Assembly: GCA_033105485.1 (NCBI GenBank)
Contig: CP136956.1
Span: 372,001-436,000 of the forward strand
From: LVI-A0039 sp033105485
Lineage (GTDB): Bacteria; Bacillota_I; Bacilli_A; UBA3375
DNA: 64,000 bases
Direction: 5' to 3'
Shown piece by piece: positions 1 to 7,445 of this stretch. The first letter of the stretch is position 1. Each line of letters begins with the position of its first letter. A model generated the notes under the pieces. That model ran no database searches and had not been told where the DNA came from. It was given only the letters and a program-made list of their open reading frames with translations. The position numbers were made by a program, and so were the translations under genes.

Positions 1-2325
1 CCAATGATTATAATCTGGAAAAGTGATTGCATTACACAATCCATTGTTGTGGTACTCATAAAGTAATTTCGATGCGTCTTTAACTTCATTTAATAAGTCT
101 AGATGTTTCTCTTCAATATTAAGTCTAATCTCACCCATTGGTGGTTGTAACTTATAAAAGTCATCTAATAATGATTGTTTTACACCTTTTTCATTCCAAT
201 AACTTAGCTCATTACCTTCAAGCATGTACTTAAGTAACTCAACTTGCTCCTCATTTTGACATCCATCATCTAAAAAAGCTTGTGCATTCGATAATAACTC
301 TGATACTTCAATTTGTGGGTTAAACCAATCTAGATTTCTAAAGCAAATAGTATTCTCTTCATTTAAGAATTTATAATCACTATAAATATCTAATCCATCA
401 CTTTGATAATATATTATTTCACTCATTTCTGTATCATCTAAGAAACTTTCATAGTATGGACGAATGATTTCCACTGTTGCGTCGTTTACAATTTGTTGAA
501 ACTCTTCAGTAAAAGCTGTAATTTCAAATCCAAACATATTTGTTGTTGCCGCATCGTATTTGTCCCATTTCATAACTTGATAAATAGGTGGTTCTAAAAC
601 TTGTAATACACAATCATGGCTATTCGGAATATCAGCAAATGTTAGATTTTTTGTTTTAGCATATTCATTTGCTATTTCTAACAGTTGCATTACATCCATT
701 ACATTAGTATCATCAATTTCTTTTGATTGAAAATCAGCAATTATGCTTCCTAGGTATTCAACAATATTAATGTCTCCTGTTTTCATATTTGAGAAGTTAT
801 CGACAACGTATTTTAATTCTTGAAATTGAAAACCACTATCACCAGATAACCTTTTGCCAATATTAGATAATTGCATAAGTTCTGCTTCAACCAAATTTTC
901 AAACTTACTGTCTAACTCATCTATTCTTTCTAACATATCATCAAGCATATCACGTGGTAAATCAACTTTATCATGAGTAATTTCTAAGATATCTTTTGCA
1001 ACACTTAAATAGTAACTATCTGTAGTTACTGCGAGTACAATATCATTTAGTGCTGTATCTATTTGAAGAGTATGCTCTCCATCACTGTTTAAACTTGGAG
1101 TGATAATCGCACTTTCTAAAAGAGGAATACCTTCAAAACTAGTCCTTATGTCATTGATTAACTTATCTACAGTTTGATAATCTTTTAAAGCAACTGACTC
1201 AGTCTCCAATATTCTGTTGCGTTCTCGTAAAATGTCCATTCCATAATACTCTTTCATTAAATCAGTTATAACAATTGATTCTAAATCATTAAACTTAACT
1301 TCATTCATATTGTCTAAATAGAAATGACGTAAGTTTTGTAAAAGCATCGGTCTATTGAAATGCTCTACATGTTTCATTACACTTTCTAAACTAGATTGCA
1401 TATCTAAAGTTTGTGGATCAATGAATACAGGAACATCGCCAATTTTAGACTCTATAATGTTATAACCATTATAGTCATAGCTGCGCATAATATCCATTTT
1501 ATCTGTTCTTACAAATCTATGACTTAACTCTCCATATCCATCAGGAATTAATTCGTGAGAATTTATAATTTCTAAACCATTTTCTTGCATGTAAAACTCA
1601 ACATCATCTCTCGAACTACATTTTTGTATATTAGTCCAATGCTCAAGTATCAGAGCATTTACTTCTGGATTATACTTATCTAGTCGAATTTTGTTTAACT
1701 CATGTTTTTGATGAGTTGTTAGTGTTTCCTCGTCGAATTCCGTTTGATTAATTAAGAACCCAATCATTTCAACATCACCGCTTAGTAACTGATCATTTAT
1801 AATTCTCTGAGCTAAATCAAGAGTTTGAATAATCTTAGCATCCTCACTTTTAATTCCTTTATCTACTAGTTTGCTTACTATCATATCTTCTTGTAAACCT
1901 TCAACTACATGAGTCAAATTACCTGTTACACTTTGTTCAAGTTTATATAACCTTACTTCTCCAAGTCCAGTTGGTAAGAAACTTAATCCTTCTTCTACTA
2001 AGTTTCCATATTCAATTAATTCCTCAGTTAGTTTCTTAAACTGCGGCAGTGAAAACAACTCCTGAATACTCATATCTTCCAATACGTATTTTATAAGTAA
2101 TTCTTCTAGTTTTCCAAGTTCATCACTATCATATCTTCTATTAATTTGAGTATCTCCATCATCTATTTCTATATATGTTTTGAAATAACCAAGGCTAGGT
2201 GGATACTTTTCAGTATAGTATTTTAACTGCGAAAAGTATTCTACTACATTGTTGGGAGTAAGTTCAACCTTATCCCACTTACTCATAAACGGAGTTTCTG
2301 TAGACGCTTGTTTAACTTTTTTCAT
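1..2325 (-). CDS. Large hypothetical protein, C-terminus beyond window edge
   Basis: The frame is open from the ATG at 2325 to the window edge, 775 codons, with no stop reached. An AGGAGA ribosome site sits just before the ATG. The product is acidic and rich in Leu, Asp and Glu. I see no signal peptide, membrane segment or catalytic motif, and I recognise no family. It lies in the same direction as parA and parB and directly after two parS-like palindromes, so it probably belongs to the same plasmid- or conjugative-element-like segment. Function unknown; that the frame is coding is well supported by its length and ribosome site. Confidence 0.85.
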   Translation of the reverse strand, partial: MKKVKQASTETPFMSKWDKVELTPNNVVEYFSQLKYYTEKYPPSLGYFKTYIEIDDGDTQINRRYDSDELGKLEELLIKYVLEDMSIQELFSLPQFKKLTEELIEYGNLVEEGLSFLPTGLGEVRLYKLEQSVTGNLTHVVEGLQEDMIVSKLVDKGIKSEDAKIIQTLDLAQRIINDQLLSGDVEMIGFLINQTEFDEETLTTHQKHELNKIRLDKYNPEVNALILEHWTNIQKCSSRDDVEFYMQENGLEIINSHELIPDGYGELSHRFVRTDKMDIMRSYDYNGYNIIESKIGDVPVFIDPQTLDMQSSLESVMKHVEHFNRPMLLQNLRHFYLDNMNEVKFNDLESIVITDLMKEYYGMDILRERNRILETESVALKDYQTVDKLINDIRTSFEGIPLLESAIITPSLNSDGEHTLQIDTALNDIVLAVTTDSYYLSVAKDILEITHDKVDLPRDMLDDMLERIDELDSKFENLVEAELMQLSNIGKRLSGDSGFQFQELKYVVDNFSNMKTGDINIVEYLGSIIADFQSKEIDDTNVMDVMQLLEIANEYAKTKNLTFADIPNSHDCVLQVLEPPIYQVMKWDKYDAATTNMFGFEITAFTEEFQQIVNDATVEIIRPYYESFLDDTEMSEIIYYQSDGLDIYSDYKFLNEENTICFRNLDWFNPQIEVSELLSNAQAFLDDGCQNEEQVELLKYMLEGNELSYWNEKGVKQSLLDDFYKLQPPMGEIRLNIEEKHLDLLNEVKDASKLLYEYHNNGLCNAITFPDYNHW

Positions 2326-2347
2326 AATTATTTTCTCCTAAATTTCT

Positions 2348-2404
2348 AGAAGGGTCATAATGACCCCTCTGTTTATTTTTTAGAAGGGTCATTATGACCC
2401 TTCT
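2348..2404. repeat. Two tandem parS-like palindromes
   Basis: Copy one (2348-2370) is an imperfect palindrome with core GGGTCAT-A-ATGACCC. Copy two (2382-2404) is perfect, with 11-base arms AGAAGGGTCAT and ATGACCCTTCT around one base. Centres are 34 bases apart, about three helical turns, so both would face the same side of the DNA. For minus-strand transcription neither is followed by a T-run, so they are not terminators of the upstream genes. Sitting in the parA/parB region, they are good candidates for a ParB-binding centromere, or for an operator of the gene starting at 2325. Confidence 0.6.
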
Positions 2405-2468
2405 GTTTAGGTCAATTATTCAGTTTTCAACGAGCTACCTGATATGAATGTATATTCAAACCAGCCTA

Positions 2469-2524
2469 CACAGCAAAGAGCCGCAAAGTATTACAGTTTC
2501 TAATACCCACAGCAATAAGCCGCA
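2469..2524. repeat. Direct repeat of 17 bases, GC-richer than surroundings
   Basis: CACAGCAAAGAGCCGCA (2469-2485) recurs as CACAGCAATAAGCCGCA (2508-2524), two mismatches, start-to-start 39 bases. The stretch is clearly richer in G and C than its neighbours and carries no reading frame. It lies between two element genes near the parS-like palindromes. It may be an iteron-like or protein-binding repeat; that is inference. Confidence 0.4.
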
Positions 2525-2541
2525 TAAGTTTTTACTTCTTT

Positions 2542-2757
2542 TTATATTTTTTCAACTTTAACTTTTAATACATTGGCAATAATCATTAGATTTTGCATAT
2601 CTTTTTTTGTAACATCTAAGTCAAAATTATTTAATTGTTTTTGATTCGCATTATTCACTGTAGTCTTAACTTGTTTCAAGTCACATATAATCATGTCGAT
2701 ATCATGACTTATAGTTTGACATTTTATACTAGTTTCTTCTGTAATTTGTGCTTTCAT
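2542..2757 (-). CDS. Small hypothetical protein of the mobile-element block
   Basis: About 71 residues. I start it at the ATG at 2757 because a GAGGAG ribosome site lies four bases before it; an ATG four codons earlier has none. The product is hydrophilic, likely helical, without membrane segments or known motif. It is the last of a run of small genes downstream of parB. Function unknown. Confidence 0.6.
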   Translation of the reverse strand: MKAQITEETSIKCQTISHDIDMIICDLKQVKTTVNNANQKQLNNFDLDVTKKDMQNLMIIANVLKVKVEKI

Positions 2758-2778
2758 GCTACTCCTCAATTCTCATTT

Positions 2779-2982
2779 TTAAAATGCTTCAATTGTTCTA
2801 TTATCTTTAATTGCAGCATCAATATTTGTTTCAAACTCAGCAGTTAATGGCATTTCTAAGTCTTCTTCTGTAATTAATGCATTACCATAATCACAGACCA
2901 TGACTTCCCCACTCCCATCAATCGACTCTTTACTTTTACAAGCTAACTTCTTCACTTCTTCTAAATAATATTTAATTGTCAT
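2779..2982 (-). CDS. Small acidic hypothetical protein
   Basis: 67 residues with a strong AGGAGA ribosome site before the ATG. Acidic, with two cysteines (CKSKES and VCDYGN regions), no signal or membrane segment. It starts inside the upstream gene's last codons (overlap at 2972-2982), so the two are probably co-translated in the parAB operon. No family recognised. Confidence 0.65.
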   Translation of the reverse strand: MTIKYYLEEVKKLACKSKESIDGSGEVMVCDYGNALITEEDLEMPLTAEFETNIDAAIKDNRTIEAF

Positions 2983-3220
2983 AATTTTCTCCTAGTAGTT
3001 CACTTTTAAGTTGCATAATTTCTGTATACTTGTTTAATAGGTCATCTAAGTTTGTATTAAGTAAACACTCCTCATCAGTTAGTTCACTATTAGTTTCTTT
3101 ATCAACTATTACATACTTATTATCTTCGTTTAGTTCAACTGTTGTATATTCAAAACCACTTATTAAATTGATGAATTCACTTTTCTTATAAAGTTTTTGG
3201 TAATCGATATTATTCTTCAT
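2972..3220 (-). CDS. Small hypothetical protein overlapping parB
   Basis: 82 residues from the ATG at 3220, chosen because GGAG lies seven bases upstream inside parB; earlier ATGs have no such site. The start overlaps the parB stop by 11 bases, which points to translational coupling. Acidic, no membrane segment, no motif recognised. The position directly after parB suggests a small element-maintenance accessory protein, but no function can be read from the sequence. Confidence 0.65.
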   Translation of the reverse strand: MKNNIDYQKLYKKSEFINLISGFEYTTVELNEDNKYVIVDKETNSELTDEECLLNTNLDDLLNKYTEIMQLKSELLGENYDN

Positions 3221-3947
3221 CTTCAAACTCCAAATCATCATTCATTTTTAAATCAAGTTCAATTTGGTTCATTTCCATAAAGTAATCAACGATAACATTA
3301 TAAACATGATCTGGAACACTGATATCTTTTGAGTTCTGTTCCATGTACTTACATAGACTATTAAACTTCTTTCTAAACTCCTCATCTGGGCTTTTGGGTT
3401 TATTCTTACTAGTACCTTTTGTTGCACGTTTTACCGTTGCTTCAGACACTCCGTATTCGTTGGCAATTAGTTTAGTAATATTTGCTTTTTTGTACTCTCC
3501 ACTGCCTTGTTCTTTAAGTTTAGTGTACAACTCTTTCTTCTGAGTCATTTCAGTTGCTACATCATCTTTAGTTTTAACCCTTGCTGAGTTTTCAGTAATA
3601 AGAAATAATTGTTTTTCTTCACTCGTTTCAAAATCATCTACAAAGATAACATCCACTTCTTTAAACTCATCTTCAGTTTCGGCCAAAAGTTTATGAGCTG
3701 CTAAGCGACGATGTCCTGATAGCACTTCCATATCTCGGGTAACTTTAATTGGATTTAAAAGACCATTTACACGAATTTCTTCTGCAAGTTCTGGGACTCC
3801 TCGGATTGAATAAAAGTTATCTTTTGACTCATGTAATTCAGTAATATCTACTTTTCGTACATTTACACGCTTACTAACTTCTGCATTTTGAATATTAATT
3901 TCTTTATTAGTCTCGCTTAAGTTTAGATTAAACATCCCCTTAGACAT
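3210..3947 (-). CDS. parB: ParB-family partition protein
   Basis: 245 residues. The ParB/Srx N-terminal domain spans about residues 35-125, with the box LAEEIRVNGLLNPIKV and the nucleotide-binding stretch LSGHRRLAAHKLL. A helix-turn-helix follows (IANEYGVSEATVKRA, about 165-180). Family members bind parS, hydrolyse CTP and load onto DNA for segregation. The ATG overlaps the parA stop by eight bases and has a GAGGTGG ribosome site. With no other chromosomal partition genes beside it and unknown small genes on both sides, it is more likely a plasmid/ICE-type ParB than the chromosomal Spo0J. Confidence 0.9.
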   Translation of the reverse strand: MSKGMFNLNLSETNKEINIQNAEVSKRVNVRKVDITELHESKDNFYSIRGVPELAEEIRVNGLLNPIKVTRDMEVLSGHRRLAAHKLLAETEDEFKEVDVIFVDDFETSEEKQLFLITENSARVKTKDDVATEMTQKKELYTKLKEQGSGEYKKANITKLIANEYGVSEATVKRATKGTSKNKPKSPDEEFRKKFNSLCKYMEQNSKDISVPDHVYNVIVDYFMEMNQIELDLKMNDDLEFEDEE

Positions 3948-4698
3948 AATCCACCTCTTTAAATACTTCTATAAATTGTTCTTTACCTTTATTTTCTTTA
4001 GTATCGATATTAAACGTTTCTTTATTAATTGCTACATAGTTAGCTACTTTGTTTGTTAATACAACTCCTGGTAGTTCTTTTAATAGTTCAGCGTGTAAGG
4101 TGTCATACATCTCACCTGTCTTACCTGCATTTAAAAAGATACCTGCAATCTTAAGACTATTGTTAAATTCACTTTTTACATTTTGAATAAGTGATAATAC
4201 CCCCTGCACTCCATCAATCGCATACTTATCCATGCTAATTGGTATAAATACTTCATCACTAGCAGTAAGTGAATTAGTTGCTAATAAGTCCTTAGTCGGT
4301 GCACTATCGATTAGGATATAATCATAATCACTATTGTTTCTTAGTTTGCTTGATAATCGTGTTGCTGGATTCTTACGAATCGCTTGTTGAAGCATTTCAT
4401 TGTTACTTTCAGTGTGTTTATCATTACTAGGGATAATATCTAAGTTTGCATCTATTACTCTTTTTATATCTTCAATCATAAGTTTTTCATCTAGAAGTAA
4501 GTTATACACTGATAAATCATTATCGTATGGGTTGTATGCTTCGCCTAAGAAATTTCTACTTAAGTTAGCTTGTGGATCCATATCTATCAATAGTACTTTC
4601 TTTCCTTGCCCAGTTAAGTGTTCTGTTAAATATTTTGTTGTAGTTGTTTTTCCTACTCCACCTTTATTGTTGTAAATACTAATAATTTTTGTTCTCAT
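3940..4698 (-). CDS. parA: ParA-family partition ATPase
   Basis: About 252 residues from the ATG at 4698, which has AGGAG seven bases upstream; a longer frame start at 4734 has no site. The deviant Walker A motif NNKGGVGKTTTT is near the N-terminus, Walker A' is LLIDMDPQANLS, and Walker B is YDYILIDSAPT. The protein drives segregation by ATP-dependent, non-specific DNA binding, stimulated by ParB. It overlaps parB by eight bases. No N-terminal helix-turn-helix precedes the ATPase, as in short type Ib or chromosomal-like ParA proteins. Confidence 0.93.
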   Translation of the reverse strand: MRTKIISIYNNKGGVGKTTTTKYLTEHLTGQGKKVLLIDMDPQANLSRNFLGEAYNPYDNDLSVYNLLLDEKLMIEDIKRVIDANLDIIPSNDKHTESNNEMLQQAIRKNPATRLSSKLRNNSDYDYILIDSAPTKDLLATNSLTASDEVFIPISMDKYAIDGVQGVLSLIQNVKSEFNNSLKIAGIFLNAGKTGEMYDTLHAELLKELPGVVLTNKVANYVAINKETFNIDTKENKGKEQFIEVFKEVDYV

Positions 4699-4715
4699 CC
4701 TTATCTCCTTTGTAT

Positions 4716-5108
4716 TTAAATATTTGTTAACCAATCTATTAATGTTGGTGTGAGAATAATCATCATAAGTCCAATTATTGCCATTCCAATCAACTTTAAT
4801 AGCTCAAGGTCAAGTTCGGTAGTTTTTTCATTTTTCTCAATCTTTTTTGTTTCTTTGTTAAGTTTAGGTATTAAATCACTCGTTTTTTCTTTATTATGTG
4901 ATAAAAGCATAATTAACACTCCTAATATCACAATACCGAATATTGAGCCATATAATTGTACACTGCGACTTGCCTCATTGGTAATTAACGTTAGTGCTTC
5001 AATTGTTACATTACCCTCTTTAATGTCTTTTATAACTACTATAGATATTAATGATATTATTAACAACATTGACCATTTCCAGCCCGCACTTTCTTTTTCT
5101 GTTTTCAT
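4716..5108 (-). CDS. Small membrane protein upstream of parA
   Basis: 130 residues with about three membrane segments: residues 12-27, 53-71 and 108-126, and a charged Lys/Glu-rich linker between the second and third. A good GGAGG site lies eight bases before the ATG. It is 17 bases upstream of parA and co-oriented, so probably in the same operon. I recognise no family; small membrane proteins in this position occur in conjugative elements, but nothing here proves that role. Confidence 0.7.
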   Translation of the reverse strand: MKTEKESAGWKWSMLLIISLISIVVIKDIKEGNVTIEALTLITNEASRSVQLYGSIFGIVILGVLIMLLSHNKEKTSDLIPKLNKETKKIEKNEKTTELDLELLKLIGMAIIGLMMIILTPTLIDWLTNI

Positions 5109-5114
5109 CGTTTA

Positions 5115-5215
5115 ATCCTCCCAGTTTTCTAGTTCATTTATTTTTCCTTGCTCATAGTCTGAATACGTATTTAGACTAACTGTAACCTGGCTTTCTACAT
5201 CATCTCTTGCACTTG
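5115..5215 (-). other. Open frame without a start codon, possible gene remnant
   Basis: A frame of roughly 35 codons ends in a TAA embedded in the ribosome site of the next gene (GGGAGGATTAA), a layout typical of a translated upstream gene. The frame has no ATG, GTG or TTG before an in-frame stop. It may be the 3' remnant of a gene, or be reached by a frameshift from the 27-residue peptide just upstream. Confidence 0.25.
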
Positions 5216-5220
5216 ACTCA

Positions 5221-5304
5221 TCACATATCTAGCATCATCTTAATTAAAAATAGATATATTAAAAAAAGACAAATAACTCGTAGTATATTTAAGGTGTACT
5301 TCAT
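5221..5304 (-). CDS. 27-residue single-span membrane peptide
   Basis: ATG at 5304 is preceded by the strong site GGGAGAGGAC. The frame encodes a very hydrophobic peptide (core LRVICLFLIYLFLI) with a basic N-terminal flank and ends with TGA at 5221. It sits between unknown element genes. The ribosome site and amphipathic/hydrophobic make-up support translation; it could be a small membrane regulator or a type I toxin-like peptide, but no antitoxin RNA was identified. Confidence 0.45.
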   Translation of the reverse strand: MKYTLNILRVICLFLIYLFLIKMMLDM

Positions 5305-5373
5305 GTCCTCTCCCTATACACACATATATATTGTGTTATTATATATTCGAATTTTTGAGTTTTCAAACTCTAT

Positions 5374-6213
5374 TTAGTTGTACATTAAATCTAAAATCTC
5401 GTTTTCATATTTAGAAACATCGTAAGGCGTGTTTATTCGCTGTTTATAGCGTTTTATCACATCTTCGGTGATGTTAACCACATTTAGATTATTAAGTCTA
5501 ATAAGGCTATTTATAGCTCTTATTTTACGCATTCGATATTCTCCAATTTGCGAATAGAATATTTCTTTACGTTTAACTCTTACATATCTATCTTTAGATA
5601 CTTTTAACTTTTTATCTGATACGATACCTTTATCATTATCATTCTCGTTGTTATCTGACTTATTATCCATTAGATAAAGTCTCATAGTTTCAAAATATTT
5701 TGCTAATAACGCCTTTGATTTGAAATTAAAATATCTTAACTTTTCTGTTACATAAATAGTCTTCTTACCTTTTACATCACCAGCTTTGTATTTTCCATTT
5801 TTCCAATCGTTTTTTACGATAACATCAACTACTTTACTATCTGGATAGAAGTATCTGTCAAATAATACAATTGTTACACAACTTTTACGTTTGTTTACAA
5901 ATGCTACATATTCTAATACAAAACTATCACCAGTTATATATTTAATTACATCATTTACTAATTTTTTTAAATACTTTTCATTTTTAGTAAATTTAAAAGC
6001 AATCTCATATTTATAGTATTTGATATTCTTACGTCCATCTTTAAATGACTGTTCCACATCTTTTAGTCTGAAGTCATACTCCTGAAAGTAATCAAGGCAA
6101 CATAGTTTATTTTTACTTTTTAAATAACTAATGTTAGTTTTTAGTACATCGTGAGTATAGATTAGATCAATAACTTCTTTAGTGTCATAAATAACATATT
6201 TTCTATTACGCAT
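5374..6213 (-). CDS. Hypothetical basic protein, possible replication or mobilisation protein
   Basis: 279 residues from the ATG at 6213, chosen because GGAGA lies just upstream; this ATG overlaps the stop of the preceding gene by eight bases. The protein is strongly basic (Lys/Tyr/Arg rich), has no membrane segment, and has a central hydrophobic beta-like stretch (EYVAFVNKRKSCVTIVLF). A low-complexity Asp/Asn/Lys linker follows at about 185-200. I see no HUH relaxase or rolling-circle Rep motif. Location behind a promoter with a leader terminator, and upstream of parA, would suit a replication protein, but that is inference. Confidence 0.75.
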   Translation of the reverse strand: MRNRKYVIYDTKEVIDLIYTHDVLKTNISYLKSKNKLCCLDYFQEYDFRLKDVEQSFKDGRKNIKYYKYEIAFKFTKNEKYLKKLVNDVIKYITGDSFVLEYVAFVNKRKSCVTIVLFDRYFYPDSKVVDVIVKNDWKNGKYKAGDVKGKKTIYVTEKLRYFNFKSKALLAKYFETMRLYLMDNKSDNNENDNDKGIVSDKKLKVSKDRYVRVKRKEIFYSQIGEYRMRKIRAINSLIRLNNLNVVNITEDVIKRYKQRINTPYDVSKYENEILDLMYN

Positions 6214-6637
6214 TATCATTCTCCATAAATTTATATAACCATTTGTTATATTCAACTCCAACTTTCATATCTTGGTATTCAGTTGATTTATCTTCAAATT
6301 TATATCTAGTTCTAATTTCTAATGCTGTTGGCATTTTCTCATACTCACTACGCTTGTCTTCTGGAATTTTATTTAATGCCTTTTGTTTGTTCTCAACACT
6401 TAAAACCCCTGCTTCAGCCAACCACTTAGCATACACTTTTGACGCTCTTGATAAATGATTCAAACTTGAATCAATGTATTTAATCACATTCATGCAATCA
6501 ATAACTTTTAATCTTCTTCTCATTAGTTCAGAACGTAACATCGAATTAGAATAGTCTTTAGCATATGCTTGATTTAAGTTTTGCAATGTTTCTAATTCAT
6601 TAGTATTAACTACTTCAGTTTTATTTTCGTTTGGCAT
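6206..6637 (-). CDS. Hypothetical protein, first gene of the parAB-containing block
   Basis: 143 residues, hydrophilic and helical, no membrane segment or known motif. The ribosome site is weak (AAAGAAGAG). It overlaps the next gene by eight bases, indicating coupling. Upstream lie a terminator hairpin (6683-6712) and a promoter (around 6801), so its expression may depend on readthrough. Family not recognised. Confidence 0.65.
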   Translation of the reverse strand: MPNENKTEVVNTNELETLQNLNQAYAKDYSNSMLRSELMRRRLKVIDCMNVIKYIDSSLNHLSRASKVYAKWLAEAGVLSVENKQKALNKIPEDKRSEYEKMPTALEIRTRYKFEDKSTEYQDMKVGVEYNKWLYKFMENDNA

Positions 6638-6682
6638 ACTCTTCTTTTATAACCACTTTCTATATATTAAGAAAATGGATAC

Positions 6683-6712
6683 AAAAAAAGAGTACCTCGA
6701 AAGGTACTCTCC
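6683..6712 (-). terminator. Intrinsic terminator in leader of the 6637 gene (candidate attenuator)
   Basis: Minus-strand hairpin GAGTACC-TTTCGA-GGTACTC followed by seven T. It lies between the promoter at 6801 and the first gene at 6637, so it would end a leader RNA of about 110 bases. It could alternatively just block readthrough from the tRNA cluster. Confidence 0.8.
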
Positions 6713-6800
6713 TGTGCTATTTCGTAATTTAAATGAGCGTTCATTAAGACTTTTTACTAAAAGTCAAACAGCGTTATCTCATCTCTGTTATAAAAAATAA

Positions 6801-6827
6801 ATTATACCATTTATAACACAAATGGTA
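6801..6827 (-). promoter_or_regulatory. Extended -10 promoter overlapped by a palindromic operator
   Basis: Minus strand TGGTATAAT gives an extended -10 (TATAAT at 6801-6806). An inverted repeat with eight-base arms TACCATTT and AAATGGTA occupies 6805-6827, overlapping the -10. No good -35 is visible at 17 bases. It drives the leader in front of the 6206-6637 gene and is probably repressed by a dimeric regulator. Confidence 0.5.
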
Positions 6828-6830
6828 CGC

Positions 6831-6851
6831 AAAATCGAATGGTTCGATTTT
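6831..6851. terminator. AT-rich hairpin downstream of tRNA-Gly
   Basis: AAAATCGAA-TGG-TTCGATTTT has nine-base arms and begins five bases beyond the CCA end of tRNA-Gly. With its terminal T-run it can act as a weak terminator for the tRNA transcript. Confidence 0.5.
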
Positions 6852-6855
6852 TAAA

Positions 6856-6930
6856 TGGAGCGGATGAAGGGAATCGAACCCTCGTCATCAGAGTGGAAGT
6901 CTGAGGTAATAGCCACTATACCACATCCGC
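6856..6930 (-). tRNA. tRNA-Gly (TCC)
   Basis: Cloverleaf with acceptor GCGGATG/CATCCGC, T-loop GTTCGAATC, anticodon loop ACTTCCACT giving TCC, and encoded CCA. Last of four tRNAs in the cluster; its 3' end faces the parAB-containing block. Confidence 0.95.
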
Positions 6931-6950
6931 ATATTTAATTGTAAATAGAA

Positions 6951-7026
6951 TGGTGACCTGTACGGGGATCGAACCCGTGTATGCATGCGTGAAAGGCATG
7001 TGTGTTAACCGCTTCACCAACAGGCC
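6951..7026 (-). tRNA. tRNA-Glu (TTC)
   Basis: Starts GGCCTGTTGGTGAAGC, T-loop GTTCGATCC, anticodon TTC in CCTTTCACG, encoded CCA. Third in the Phe-Asn-Glu-Gly cluster. Confidence 0.95.
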
Positions 7027-7055
7027 AGCTAATAAAATATTCTATTTCATAAAAA

Positions 7056-7131
7056 TGGCGCCCACAACAAGACTCGAACTTGTGACCTAACGGTTAACAG
7101 CCGTTTGCTCTACCAACTGAGCTATGTGGGC
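7056..7131 (-). tRNA. tRNA-Asn (GTT)
   Basis: Acceptor GCCCACA pairs with TGTGGGC; D-loop AGCTCAGTTGGTAGAGC; anticodon GTT in CTGTTAACC; encoded CCA. Confidence 0.95.
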
Positions 7132-7184
7132 ATTTCAACAAAAGTTATTATACCAAAATGGCAATAATTTGTCAAATTAAATAA

Positions 7185-7260
7185 TGGTGGTTGTGGACGG
7201 AATCGAACCGCCGACACATGGATTTTCAATCCATTGCTCTACCGACTGAGCTACACAACC
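7185..7260 (-). tRNA. tRNA-Phe (GAA), second copy
   Basis: Starts GGTTGTGTAGCTCAG, anticodon GAA in TTGAAAATC, encoded CCA. Base-for-base identical to the copy at 11945-12020. First gene of a cluster with its own promoter at 7274-7302. Confidence 0.95.
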
Positions 7261-7273
7261 TCACTACCCTTTT

Positions 7274-7302
7274 ATTATACAATAAAAAAAATGTTTTTGC
7301 AA
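7274..7302 (-). promoter_or_regulatory. Promoter of the tRNA Phe-Asn-Glu-Gly cluster
   Basis: Minus strand TTGCAA (7297-7302), 17-base spacer, TATAAT (7274-7279), 14 bases before tRNA-Phe. A near-consensus sigma-A promoter, showing this cluster is transcribed apart from the rRNA operon. Confidence 0.8.
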
Positions 7303-7411
7303 CAATATTTTTAAATTATTTATTATATTCCTTTATTTACTATACCATTTTAAATATAAGCTTATTTTTTCTTACTTTAAATTCGATATCACGTGCCAGT
7401 TTTTGTTATCA

Positions 7412-7440
7412 AAAGAAAAAGATGTAACTAATGTTACACC
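7412..7440 (-). terminator. Terminator after the ABC exporter operon
   Basis: Minus strand TGTAAC-ATTA-GTTACA followed by TCTTTTTCTTTT, just past the stop of the MacB-like gene. Confidence 0.75.
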
Positions 7441-7445
7441 TATTC

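Noticed and set aside
2348..2404. parS-like palindromes as terminators
   Set aside because: On the minus strand they are not followed by T-runs, and no plus-strand gene ends nearby.
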